Positions 32,630 to 40,261 of a stretch of 64,000 nucleotides of DNA are shown piece after piece (positions within the stretch are counted from its first letter, which is position 1; each line of letters begins with the position of its first letter). Made by a program: the position numbers and the translations under genes. Below the pieces are notes generated by a model that worked only from the letters and a program-made list of their open reading frames with translations, was not told the origin of the DNA and did no database searches. Source of the DNA: VRUE01 sp963697695 (GTDB lineage Bacteria; Actinomycetota; Thermoleophilia; Solirubrobacterales; 70-9); the NCBI GenBank assembly GCA_963697695.1, contig OY969094.1, forward strand, positions 2,356,001 through 2,420,000, written 5' to 3'.

Positions 32630-33106
32630 TCAGACGGCGGTGCCGACCGGCGTCGGCTTCTGGCCGCGGGCAGGACCGCCGCCGAACTCGACCAGCTCGG
32701 CCAGCGTCGTGCCGGCCAGCGCCTTGGTGACACCGCCCTGCACGCGGGTCCACAGCAGCTTCGTCGCGCAGGCATGGTCGCCGTCGTCCTCGTGCGAACA
32801 GAGAACTTTGCCCTCGGGGGCAGAGTGGAAGCACTCCATCGGCGCGATCTGGCCTTCGAGCGCCTCGACCACCGAGTCCATCGTGATCTCCTCGGCCGGC
32901 CTGGCGAGGCGGTAGCCGCCATGGGCACCGCGGGTGGACGTCACCAGCTCTGCCTTGCGCAGCCTCGCCACCAGGTGCTCTAGATAGGAGAGCGGCAGTC
33001 GCTCCGCCTCGGCGACGGCGCTGAGCGAGATCGGCAGCGAGCCGGGCTGCCGGCCCAGCTCGACCATCAGGCGCACGCCGTACTCGGCTTTGGTCGAAAA
33101 CAGCAT
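32630..33106 (-). CDS. Rrf2-family Fe-S-sensing repressor, 158 aa
   Basis: Winged-helix start MLFSTKAEYGVRLMVELGRQ, recognition region LSAVAEAERLPLSYLEHLVA, RLRKAELVTSTRGAHGGYRL. Three cysteines in MECFHSAPEGKVLCSHEDDG, DHACATKLLW are placed like the cluster ligands of IscR/RsrR-type proteins. Leads the sufC-S-U genes and has the ATCCTACT-N5-AGTCGG site right before its start, so autoregulation and control of both suf blocks is expected. Confidence 0.9.
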   Translation of the reverse strand: MLFSTKAEYGVRLMVELGRQPGSLPISLSAVAEAERLPLSYLEHLVARLRKAELVTSTRGAHGGYRLARPAEEITMDSVVEALEGQIAPMECFHSAPEGKVLCSHEDDGDHACATKLLWTRVQGGVTKALAGTTLAELVEFGGGPARGQKPTPVGTAV

Positions 33107-33112
33107 CCCTAA

Positions 33113-33133
33113 ATCCTACTGAAGCAGTCGGTT
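33113..33133 (-). promoter_or_regulatory. inverted-repeat operator upstream of the Rrf2-sufCSU operon
   Basis: ATCCTACT-N5-AGTCGGTT, same as at 29189-29209 except one base in the right half and the spacer. It sits 7 nt before the Rrf2 start and overlaps the stop of the upstream MFS gene. Confidence 0.7.
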
Positions 33134-34592
33134 ATGCCGCTTCCGTCGTCGTCTTACCCAGCTCCATATGGGCGCGGCTGTCGCTGCCGCGGATCAGGAC
33201 GAGGGTGAGCACGAAGCCGAGCATCGCGATCACGGCGCCGCCGAGGAAGGCGGCCTGGAATCCCTCGGTGAGGCCGTTGTCAAGCGACGAGCCGCCGGAG
33301 GACATCACGTCGTCGGTGCGCGAGATCGCCACGGCCGAGAGCACGGCGAGGCCGAGGGCGCCGCCGATCTGCTGCGAGGTGTTGATCAGGCCGCTGGCCA
33401 GGCCCGCTTCCCGCTCCTCGACGCCAGAGACCGCGGCGATCGTCGTCGTCACGAAGGCGAAGCCCAGTCCGGCCGCAGCGAACAGGGACGGCCCCAGGAT
33501 GTCGGTGGTGAAACTGCCCCCGACCGAGACCCGGCTGAACCAGAGGAGGCCGATGACGATGAACATCAGTCCCGTGGCAAGCACCGGCTTGTAGCCGAGT
33601 TTGGTCACCAGCTGCGAAGCGATCCCGGCCGAGGCCATGATCACCAACGCCAGCGGCAGGTAGGAGAGCCCGGCGTGAATCGCGCTGTAGCCGAGCACCT
33701 GCTGCATATAGAGGGAGATGAAGAAGAACATCGAGAAGAGCGAGGCGCCGACCAGCAGGCCGACGACATTGGCCCCGGTCAGCGTCCGGATCCGGAAGAT
33801 CGAGAAGGGAACGAGTGGCTTGGCCGCACGCAGCTCGATTGCCACGAACGCGGCCAGCAGCGCGAGGGAGAGAGCGATCAGGCCGATCGTCTGGCTCGAG
33901 CCCCAGCCGACGTCATTGGCATCGACCAGCGCGTAGACGAGGATCGATAGCGCGGCGGTGACCGTGACCGCGCCGGCGACGTCGAAGGCCCGGGTCTCGT
34001 GTTCCGCGCGGCTCTCCGCGATCAGGCGTGGCGTCAAGGCGAACGCGGCCAGGCTGACCGGCACGTTGACCCAGAGCACCCACTCCCAGCCGAGCCCGTC
34101 GGTGAGGATGCCGCCGAGCAGGACGCCGGCGGCACCGCCGGAGCCCGCCACGGCGCCCCAGACCCCGAGCGCCTTGTTGCGCTCGGCGCCGTCGCTGAAG
34201 GTCGTGGTGACGATCGAGAGGGCGGCGGGGGAGATGATCGCTGCGCCGAGGCCCTGCGCCGCGCGGGCGGCGATCAGCTGACCCTCGGTGGCTGCGAAGC
34301 CGGCGGCGAGCGAGGCGACCCCGACCAGCGCCAGCCCGGCCATGAAGACGCGACGGCGGCCGAGCAGATCGGCGGTTCGGCCGCCGAGGAGGAGGAAGCC
34401 GCCGAAGGTGAGCACATAGGCGTTGACGACCCAGGGCAGGTTCTCCTGGGAGAAGTCGAGCGCTTTGCCGATCGACGGCAGCGCCACGTTGACGATCGAG
34501 GCGTCGAGGACGACGACGAACTGCGCCGAGCAGAGAAGGATCAGCGCGAGCCAGCGCTTCTCTCGAAAGTCTCCGTTGCCGGTGGCCTCCAT
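33132..34592 (-). CDS. MFS drug/proton antiporter, DHA2 (EmrB/QacA) family, 486 aa
   Basis: 14 predicted helices. First helix with LLCSAQFVVVLDASIVNVAL (motif D1), GGRTADLLGRRRVFMAGLAL (motif A), AARAAQGLGAAIISPAALSI (motif B) and the GSGGAAGVLLGGILTDGLGW segment (motif C). Full length, so a complete pump. Probably exports drugs or metabolites. Preceded by a 7-bp inverted repeat (34591-34612). Confidence 0.93.
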   Translation of the reverse strand: MEATGNGDFREKRWLALILLCSAQFVVVLDASIVNVALPSIGKALDFSQENLPWVVNAYVLTFGGFLLLGGRTADLLGRRRVFMAGLALVGVASLAAGFAATEGQLIAARAAQGLGAAIISPAALSIVTTTFSDGAERNKALGVWGAVAGSGGAAGVLLGGILTDGLGWEWVLWVNVPVSLAAFALTPRLIAESRAEHETRAFDVAGAVTVTAALSILVYALVDANDVGWGSSQTIGLIALSLALLAAFVAIELRAAKPLVPFSIFRIRTLTGANVVGLLVGASLFSMFFFISLYMQQVLGYSAIHAGLSYLPLALVIMASAGIASQLVTKLGYKPVLATGLMFIVIGLLWFSRVSVGGSFTTDILGPSLFAAAGLGFAFVTTTIAAVSGVEEREAGLASGLINTSQQIGGALGLAVLSAVAISRTDDVMSSGGSSLDNGLTEGFQAAFLGGAVIAMLGFVLTLVLIRGSDSRAHMELGKTTTEAA

Positions 34593-34612
34593 TGACTGGT
34601 TCCTCAGTCAAT
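34591..34612. promoter_or_regulatory. ATTGACT-N8-AGTCAAT inverted repeat at the MFS start
   Basis: Perfect 7-bp half-sites around the start of the MFS gene, typical of TetR/MarR operators. No such regulator is adjacent; the upstream NarL-type response regulator is a possible candidate. Confidence 0.4.
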
Positions 34613-34632
34613 CAAAGTGACGACCCCGGCCC

Positions 34633-35262
34633 TCAGGGCTCGATCAGGCCGCGGCGGATCGCGTAGCGGACCAGCTCGACCCGGTCGCGCATCCCCAGCT
34701 TGCGCATCGCGTTGCCGCGATGGTTCTCGACCGTCTTCTCGGAGAGATGGAGGATCTCGGCGATCTGCTTCGTCGTGTGCGCCTCGGCGACCAGCTTGAC
34801 GATCTCCTCCTCGCGCGGGGTCAGCTCTTCCTCGCTCGCCGAGCCCCGGTCCAGCACGTCGCGGATCAGCGTTCGCTGCGCCTCCGGCGTGAGGAACGGC
34901 TCGCCGCGCTCGACTGCGCGGATCGCAGCGAGCAGATCGGTGTCGGCCTGGGCCTTGAGCACGTAGCCCGAGGCGCCGGCCTTCAGCGCCTCGAAGAGGT
35001 AACGCTCGTCGTCGTGCATGGAGAGGATCAGGACGGCGATCTCGGGGGCCTGCTGCTTGATCTCCCTGGTTGCCTGCAGGCCGGTCAGCTTCGGCATCTT
35101 CACGTCGAGGATCGCCAGGTCGGGACGCTCGCGCAGGGCCAGCTCCCGCGCTTCGGCGCCGTCGGCGGCCTCGGCGACGACCTCGATGTCCGGCTGCCGT
35201 TCCAGCAGCAGCCGGATGCCCGAGCGGACGATTCCGTGGTCATCTGCGATCAGCACACGCAC
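34633..35262 (-). CDS. NarL/FixJ-family response regulator, 209 aa
   Basis: Receiver with acidic pocket ADDH, phospho-Asp in LAILDVKMPKLTG, Thr/Ser and Lys (ILSMHDDERYLFEALKAGAS, GYVLKAQ). C-terminal LuxR HTH: LTPREEEIVKLVAEAHTTKQ, IAEILHLSEKTVENHRGNAM, RKLGMRDRVELVRYAIRRGL. GTG start at 35262, 9 nt after the kinase stop. Forms a pair with the kinase upstream. Confidence 0.95.
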   Translation of the reverse strand: MRVLIADDHGIVRSGIRLLLERQPDIEVVAEAADGAEARELALRERPDLAILDVKMPKLTGLQATREIKQQAPEIAVLILSMHDDERYLFEALKAGASGYVLKAQADTDLLAAIRAVERGEPFLTPEAQRTLIRDVLDRGSASEEELTPREEEIVKLVAEAHTTKQIAEILHLSEKTVENHRGNAMRKLGMRDRVELVRYAIRRGLIEP

Positions 35263-35271
35263 GTTGTCAGG

Positions 35272-36135
35272 CTAAGACTCGGTCGGGACCTTGAGCAGGA
35301 CCGTGGTGCCGTGGCCGGGCCGCGACTCGATCGTCAGCTCGCCGCCGATCAAGAGAGCGCGCTCGCGCATCCCGCCGATCCCGAGTCCCCGCTCAGACTC
35401 TTCGAAGGCGAAGCCGCGACCGTCGTCGGAGACCTCGAGGCCGACCTCGCGCTCGGAGCGGCTCAGCCTCACCTCGATCTGTTTGGCCCCGCTGTGGCGG
35501 ACGGCGTTGGACAGGGCCTCTTGGGCGACCCTGTAGACGACGAGCTGCACGTCGTCGTCGATATCGGAGAAGTCCCCCTGCGTGGTCAGCTCGGCCTCGA
35601 TCTCCGGACGGGAGATCTGCTCGACCTGGCCGCCGATCGCCGCCACGAGGCCGAGGTCATCGAGCGCGGTAGGGCGCAGCTGGCGAGCGAGCGAGAGCAG
35701 CTCTCGCATCGCCTGGTTGGCGAGCGCCTTGGTCTCCGCCAGCTCCGGCTCCAGCTCGGGTGGGGCTGCCTCGCGGGCGGCCTCCAGCCGCAGCAGCAGC
35801 CCGGTCAGCGACTGGTTCACCTCGTCGTGAAGGTCGCGGGCGACCCGTGCCCGCTCCTCCTCCTGCGCCTGCAACACCGCACTCCCCGCCCGTCGCCGCT
35901 CTGCTTCGAGGCGACGCATCATGCGCAGGAAAGCGAGCTCGATCCGCTCCACCTCCTCGGTCTCGCCGACGCCGTCGATCGAGCGGGGAAGCAGCGGGCC
36001 CGGCCGGCTCAGGTCGACCTTCTCCATGTCCTCGATCAGCTTCTCGAGCGGCGCACGGCGCCGCCGTTCGACGATCAGGCTGGCGGCAAGGCCGATCGCC
36101 ACCGCGAGCAGCGCGACGATCACGGCGGCCGTCAC
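35272..36135 (-). CDS. NarL-type sensor histidine kinase, 287 aa
   Basis: One N-terminal membrane helix (TAAVIVALLAVAIGLAASLI) with no real extracellular domain, then a short HAMP-like/coiled region (LEKLIEDMEKVDLSRPGPLL, LRMMRRLEAERRRAGSAVLQ), HisKA_3 with phospho-His in ARVARDLHDEVNQSLTGLLL, and HATPase_c (AQEALSNAVRHSGAKQIEVR, VSDDGRGFAFEESERGLGIG, GMRERALLIGGELTIESRPG). GTG at 36135 with GAGGGA upstream is the likely start. The frame is open much farther upstream only as antisense of htpX. Senses from membrane or cytoplasm; signal unknown. Confidence 0.9.
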   Translation of the reverse strand: MTAAVIVALLAVAIGLAASLIVERRRRAPLEKLIEDMEKVDLSRPGPLLPRSIDGVGETEEVERIELAFLRMMRRLEAERRRAGSAVLQAQEEERARVARDLHDEVNQSLTGLLLRLEAAREAAPPELEPELAETKALANQAMRELLSLARQLRPTALDDLGLVAAIGGQVEQISRPEIEAELTTQGDFSDIDDDVQLVVYRVAQEALSNAVRHSGAKQIEVRLSRSEREVGLEVSDDGRGFAFEESERGLGIGGMRERALLIGGELTIESRPGHGTTVLLKVPTES

Positions 36136-36303
36136 TTTCGATCCCTCGATCCCACGTGCCTGAGGTTGTACACCGTATGTGGGGCTCAAACTCAGGAACG
36201 TGGGGGGTGAGGGAGCTGGGAATAGGGGCTGCCACCTATGGCCAGCGGCTCTCTGCAACGCAATACTCACGAAAGGCAATCGAACCGAGGAGCAAACCCT
36301 GCG

Positions 36304-37164
36304 ATGACCACCACCAAGCAATCCACCTTCGGCGCCACCCTGCGCACGACAATCCTGCTGGCATCCCTTTCCGGGCTGCTGGTCCTGATCGGTGCGCTGA
36401 TCGGCGGCCCCAGCACGGCGGGGCTCTTCCTCGGGATCGCCCTGCTGATGAACCTCGGCTCCTACTTCTTCAGCGACAAGCTGGCGCTGAAGATGAGCCG
36501 CGCCGAGCCGATCGAGGAGTCCGAAGCGCCGCGTCTCTTCCAGATCGTCCGCGAACTGACGACCCGTGCCGACCTGCCGATGCCGCGCCTTTACATGATC
36601 CCTCAGGACCAGCCCAACGCTTTCGCGACAGGACGCAACCCGAAGCACTCCGCTGTCGCGGTCACCCGCGGGATCACCAAACTTCTCTCCGAGGACGAGC
36701 TGCGCGGCGTGCTTGCCCACGAGCTCGCCCATGTCCAGCACCGCGACATCCTGATTCAGTCGGTTGCCTCGGCGATTGGTGCCGCGATCACCTACCTCGC
36801 CTACATGTTCATGTGGTTCGGCAACGACGACAACTCGCCGCTCAGCCTCGTCGCCTCGCTGGCAATGGTCCTGCTGGCGCCGATAGCGGCCAGCATCATC
36901 CAGCTCTCGATCTCGCGTCAGCGCGAGTACGCGGCGGATGCCGGTGGAGCGGAAATCTGCGGCAACCCCGAGTCCCTCGCCAGCGCCCTTCTGCGACTCG
37001 AGCAGGGAGCCGAGGCGATCCCGATGCAGGTCAACCAAGCGGCAGAGCCGCTCTACATCGTCAAGCCCTTCTCCGGCAAGGGCATCGCCGGTCTTTTCTC
37101 GACCCACCCGCCGATCGAAGAGCGGGTGCGCCGGCTGCGCCAGATGCGCCCCAGCCTCGGCTGA
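36304..37164 (+). CDS. htpX: HtpX-like membrane metalloprotease (M48B), 286 aa
   Basis: Zn site VLAHELAHVQHRDI (HExxH) with the third ligand Glu in QREYAADAGGAEICGNPESL. Four membrane helices: LRTTILLASLSGLLVLIGAL, AGLFLGIALLMNLGSYFFSD, then two after the HExxH (SAIGAAITYLAYMFMWFG; AMVLLAPIAASIIQLSI). C-terminal STHPPIEERVRRLRQM is the family signature. Quality control of membrane proteins. ATG at 36304 chosen for MTTTKQSTFG and AGGAG upstream. Confidence 0.94.
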   Translation: MTTTKQSTFGATLRTTILLASLSGLLVLIGALIGGPSTAGLFLGIALLMNLGSYFFSDKLALKMSRAEPIEESEAPRLFQIVRELTTRADLPMPRLYMIPQDQPNAFATGRNPKHSAVAVTRGITKLLSEDELRGVLAHELAHVQHRDILIQSVASAIGAAITYLAYMFMWFGNDDNSPLSLVASLAMVLLAPIAASIIQLSISRQREYAADAGGAEICGNPESLASALLRLEQGAEAIPMQVNQAAEPLYIVKPFSGKGIAGLFSTHPPIEERVRRLRQMRPSLG

Positions 37165-37226
37165 GTCGCGCTGGGGCGGGGAGCCAGTACACGGGACTCC
37201 CCGCCCCGGTCTCGCTTGGACAGGAC

Positions 37227-37436
37227 CTACCGCAGCCTCTCGCAGGCGACGCCGTCGCGATCCCCGTCAAGCCGGTGCGGATCGCGTTGTGGACCGCCAT
37301 GGTTCTTGTAAAAGCGCTGCGCCTGTTTCCAACTGCTGAAATCGGAGCAGTCCTTGTCGCCTGCCAGGGCTGGGCTGGCGCTGAAGGAAAGAACGAAAAC
37401 AGCGGCAATTGCCACGAGTGATGCGCGAACCTTCAT
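37227..37436 (-). CDS. secreted Excalibur calcium-binding domain protein, 69 aa
   Basis: Signal peptide MKVRASLVAIAAVFVLSFSA, SPALA, then DKDCSDFSSWKQAQRFYKNH, and the Excalibur motif D-P-H-R-L-D-G-D-R-D-G-V-A-C-E with two cysteines. GAGGAG lies 4 nt before the ATG at 37436. A small exported Ca-binding domain, typical of Gram-positives; function unknown. Confidence 0.9.
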   Translation of the reverse strand: MKVRASLVAIAAVFVLSFSASPALAGDKDCSDFSSWKQAQRFYKNHGGPQRDPHRLDGDRDGVACERLR

Positions 37437-37575
37437 TAGTCTCCTCACTTGGACCAATAGAAGACCTTGAAAGTACCCAACTTCGAACTGGATAGGTAAA
37501 AAGATCCGGTTCGCCATGCCTGGAGGGCGGATCGCGGCCGGTGCGATTTGGCTGAGTAGCGGGCTAGGCGTCCTC

Positions 37576-37592
37576 GCTATACTTTTTGAAGT
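37576..37592 (+). promoter_or_regulatory. GCTATACTTTTTGAAGT element, copy 1 (before rhodanese-E1 gene)
   Basis: Identical 17-mer occurs at 39190-39206 before cysM. It contains TATACT, a good -10 hexamer, 40 nt upstream of the ATG at 37629. An exact 17-bp copy before two genes of one sulfur pathway suggests shared promoter or regulator. Confidence 0.55.
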
Positions 37593-37628
37593 AAAAGCTG
37601 ATCCGGATTCGGGGGATTTGATTTAGGC

Positions 37629-38783
37629 ATGGCAACTGAGACGGCCAAGCAGGTCGAGGAGATCGAGCCGTTCGAGGCTTCGGCGGAGATCGAGGGCGGC
37701 GACGTCGTCCTGATCGACACCCGCGAGCCGCACGAGCACCAGGAGGCCCATCTCGAGAACGGCAAACTGGTCCCGCCGGGGCTGCTCGGCGATGAGATCG
37801 CCGCCGCTGCTCCCGACAAGTCAGCCCGCACGATCCTCTACTGCCGCAGCGGCAACCGCTCCTACAAGGCTGCCGAACAGATGCAGGCGCTGGGCTACGA
37901 GGACATCGCCTCGATGGCGGGGGGGATCCTCGCCTGGCAGGAGCAGGGGCTGCCGGTGATCGCAACCGAGGGCATGACCGCCGAGCAGCGCGAGCGCTAC
38001 TCGCGCCACACCCTGCTTCCCGAGGTCGGCGTCGACGGCCAGCTGAAGCTGCTGAACGCCAAGGTCCTGCTGCTCGGCGCCGGGGGGCTTGGCGCCCCGA
38101 CCGCGCTCTACCTGGCCGCCGCCGGGATCGGCACGATGGGCCTGGTCGACGACGACGTGGTCGACGCCTCCAATCTGCAGCGCCAGGTGATCCACAACAC
38201 CGAGCGGATCGGCGAGCCGAAGACCTCCTCAGCGCGCAAGACGATCGAGGCGCTCAACCCCGACGTCAACGTGGTCGAGCACAACCTGCGCCTCAACGCC
38301 GGCAACATCCTCAAGCTGATCGAGGGCTACGACGTGATCGTCGACGGCGCCGACAACTTCCCCACCCGCTACCTGCTCAACGACGCCTCGGTGCGGCTGC
38401 GCAAGCCGGTCGTCTCGGCCTCGATCCTCAGCTTCGACGGGCAGATCTCGACCTTCGTCCCCTTCGAGGGGCCCTGCTACCGCTGCCTCTACCCGACCCC
38501 GCCACCGGCCGAGCTGGCGCCGAGCTGCTCCGCCAACGGCGTCCTCGGCGTGATGGCCGGGACGATGGGCACGCTGCAGGCCAACGAGGTGATAAAGCTG
38601 GTGCTCGGCGTCGGCGAGCCGCTGATCGGCCGCCTGCTGCTCTACGAGGCGCTCGGCACGCGCTTCACCGAGCTGAAGGTCCGCCGCGACCCGGAGTGCC
38701 CGATCTGCGGCGAGAACGCGCCGGAGATTCCCGAGTCGGAGATGGGGCAGTTCCCCGACTACGACCTCTTCTGCGCCGGCTGA
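37629..38783 (+). CDS. rhodanese - E1-like (MoeZ/MoeB type) adenylyl/sulfurtransferase, 384 aa
   Basis: Residues 1-115 are a rhodanese domain with active-site loop YCRSGNRSYK. Residues about 120-384 are a ThiF/MoeB E1 domain: RYSRHTLLPEVGVDGQLKLL, VLLLGAGGLGAPTALYLAAA, GIGTMGLVDDDVVDASNLQR, Zn ligands CYRCLYP and CPICGENAP. In mycobacterial MoeZ the rhodanese is C-terminal; here the order is reversed. It likely adenylates and thiolates the C-terminal Gly of the CysO-like carrier next door. The gene sits 25 nt upstream of cysO. Confidence 0.93.
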   Translation: MATETAKQVEEIEPFEASAEIEGGDVVLIDTREPHEHQEAHLENGKLVPPGLLGDEIAAAAPDKSARTILYCRSGNRSYKAAEQMQALGYEDIASMAGGILAWQEQGLPVIATEGMTAEQRERYSRHTLLPEVGVDGQLKLLNAKVLLLGAGGLGAPTALYLAAAGIGTMGLVDDDVVDASNLQRQVIHNTERIGEPKTSSARKTIEALNPDVNVVEHNLRLNAGNILKLIEGYDVIVDGADNFPTRYLLNDASVRLRKPVVSASILSFDGQISTFVPFEGPCYRCLYPTPPPAELAPSCSANGVLGVMAGTMGTLQANEVIKLVLGVGEPLIGRLLLYEALGTRFTELKVRRDPECPICGENAPEIPESEMGQFPDYDLFCAG

Positions 38784-38808
38784 TCCCGAAGCGATAGGTT
38801 GCCGGTCG

Positions 38809-39081
38809 ATGGCCACTGTGAGGATCCCGCCTGTCCTGCGGCCCCAGACCGGGGGCGCCCCCGAAGTCGAGGCCGCCGGCTCGAACGTCGGCGAGGTCCT
38901 GCGGGCGCTCACGACCGAGCATCCGGCCACCTCGGAGCAGCTCTTCGGCGAGGACGGCGACCTCAACCGCTACGTCAACGTCTACCTCAACGACGAGGAC
39001 GTACGGGTGCTGGACGGGCTTGACACCGCGGTCTCCGACGGCGACACCGTCGTCATCCTGCCGGCCATGGCCGGCGGCTGA
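38809..39081 (+). CDS. cysO: CysO/MoaD-like sulfur carrier protein, 90 aa
   Basis: Ubiquitin-like ThiS/MoaD fold ending in the di-glycine tail LPAMAGG with nothing behind it. Middle VGEVLRALTTEHPATSEQLF, RYVNVYLNDEDVRVLDGLDT, AVSDGDTVVILP. Placed between the E1 enzyme and CysM as in the CysO-dependent cysteine pathway. The thiocarboxylate at the terminal Gly would be the sulfur donor for CysM. Confidence 0.92.
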   Translation: MATVRIPPVLRPQTGGAPEVEAAGSNVGEVLRALTTEHPATSEQLFGEDGDLNRYVNVYLNDEDVRVLDGLDTAVSDGDTVVILPAMAGG

Positions 39082-39181
39082 GACGGCTGCAAACCGGCGT
39101 CTGCCGGCGTCCTCGGTCGCTCGCGTGCAGAGCACGCCACGCTCCCTGCGTCCTGGGCAGACGCGGTTTTCGCCGTCTCAG
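39078..39181 (+). promoter_or_regulatory. large hairpin between cysO and cysM
   Basis: Left arm 39078-39105 (CTGAGACGGC ... AAACCG ... CGTCTGCC) pairs with right arm 39156-39181 (GGCAGACG ... GGTTT ... GCCGTCTCAG), about 23 pairs with small bulges. The 50-nt loop holds a smaller stem (GCGTG...CACGC). It covers the end of cysO and most of the gap. It may terminate, attenuate or protect the transcript. Confidence 0.5.
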
Positions 39182-39189
39182 AATCCATG

Positions 39190-39206
39190 GCTATACTTTT
39201 TGAAGT
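39190..39206 (+). promoter_or_regulatory. GCTATACTTTTTGAAGT element, copy 2, with leaderless start
   Basis: Same 17-mer as 37576-37592. TATACT (39192-39197) ends 7 nt before the GTG at 39205, the right distance for transcription to begin at the start codon itself. No Shine-Dalgarno is visible, which fits a leaderless mRNA. Confidence 0.5.
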
Positions 39207-40167
39207 GTCGGGAGAGCTTCTAAATCGGCCTTGTGGTGGGCGATTCGGCGACGTTGTCGAGTCGATCGGGAACACGCCCCTGGTCGAGCTGCCGAGGCTC
39301 TCGCCCAAGCCTGACGTGCGGATCTACGCCAAGCTCGAGGGGCGCAACCCGACCGGTTCGGTCAAGGACCGCGTCGCCAAGTCGATGATCGAGACGGCTG
39401 AGGCCGAGGGGGCGATCGAACCGGGCCAGACGATCCTCGAACCGACCTCGGGCAACACCGGGATCTCGCTGGGGATGATCTGCCGGCGCAAGGGCTATCC
39501 GCTGAAGGTTGTGATGCCCGACAACGTCACCGAGGAGCGCTCTCAACTGCTCTCGATGTACGGGGCGGAGATCGTCTACTCGGAGGGCGCCAAGGGCTCC
39601 AATGGCGCGGTCGAGGTGGCACTCGAGATGGCTGAGGACCCGCGCTACTACATGCCTTACCAGTACGGCAACGAGGCCAATCCGCTTGCCCACTACAACG
39701 GCACTGCGGTCGAGATCCTCGACGAGTTGGACGAGGTCGCCGCCTTCGTCGGCGGTCTTGGCACGGGCGGGACCCTGATGGGCAACGGCCGGCGGTTGAA
39801 GGAGGCCAACCCGGAGACGCTGATCGTGGCTGCAGAGCCGATGCAGGGCGAGCTGGTCCAGGGCCTGCGCTCGCTCGACGACGGCTTCATCCCGCCGATC
39901 ATCGACATCACCCTCTTCGACCGCAAGATCATGGTCTCCAACCGCGACGCGATCGTCTGGACCAAGAAACTGCTCGAGGAGGAGGGCATCTTCGCCGGCG
40001 TCTCCTCCGGCGCGATCGCCGCGATCGCTTCCCGTATTGCCGGCGAGCTCGACGGCGGCAACGTCGTCTTCCTCATCCCCGACGACGGTTGGAAGTACCT
40101 CTCCTCCGGCGTTTACACCAAGCCGATCGAGGAGATCGAGAACCTGGATTCCACCGTCTGGTGGTAG
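39205..40167 (+). CDS. cysM: cysteine synthase CysM (CysO-dependent type), about 320 aa
   Basis: Fold-type II PLP enzyme. ESIGNTPLVELPRL, PLP Lys in EGRNPTGSVKDRVAKSMIET, phosphate loop EPTSGNTGISLGMI, and GGLGTGGTLMGNGRRLKEAN. C-terminal KPIEEIENLDSTVWW. In mycobacteria CysM uses O-phosphoserine and CysO thiocarboxylate. Start is uncertain: ATG 39187 would overlap the promoter-like element, so GTG 39205 is preferred. Confidence 0.93.
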   Translation: MSGELLNRPCGGRFGDVVESIGNTPLVELPRLSPKPDVRIYAKLEGRNPTGSVKDRVAKSMIETAEAEGAIEPGQTILEPTSGNTGISLGMICRRKGYPLKVVMPDNVTEERSQLLSMYGAEIVYSEGAKGSNGAVEVALEMAEDPRYYMPYQYGNEANPLAHYNGTAVEILDELDEVAAFVGGLGTGGTLMGNGRRLKEANPETLIVAAEPMQGELVQGLRSLDDGFIPPIIDITLFDRKIMVSNRDAIVWTKKLLEEEGIFAGVSSGAIAAIASRIAGELDGGNVVFLIPDDGWKYLSSGVYTKPIEEIENLDSTVWW

Positions 40168-40188
40168 CGGTTCGGAATTCCGAACCGC
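40167..40188. promoter_or_regulatory. 22-bp perfect palindrome after cysM
   Basis: GCGGTTCGGAA followed by its exact complement, overlapping the last base of the cysM stop. A loop-free palindrome fits a protein-binding site or cruciform better than a classic terminator. 74 nt before the next start. Confidence 0.45.
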
Positions 40189-40261
40189 AACTCTTGCATC
40201 AGCCGGTGGTTTGACCGGCCGACAAGTTGGTCGAAAGAGACTGAGCAAGGGGGAGATGTTC

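Noticed and set aside
35272..37107. 611-codon minus-strand frame including the histidine kinase
   Set aside because: The first 320 codons are antisense of the HtpX gene; kinase homology starts near the GTG at 36135.
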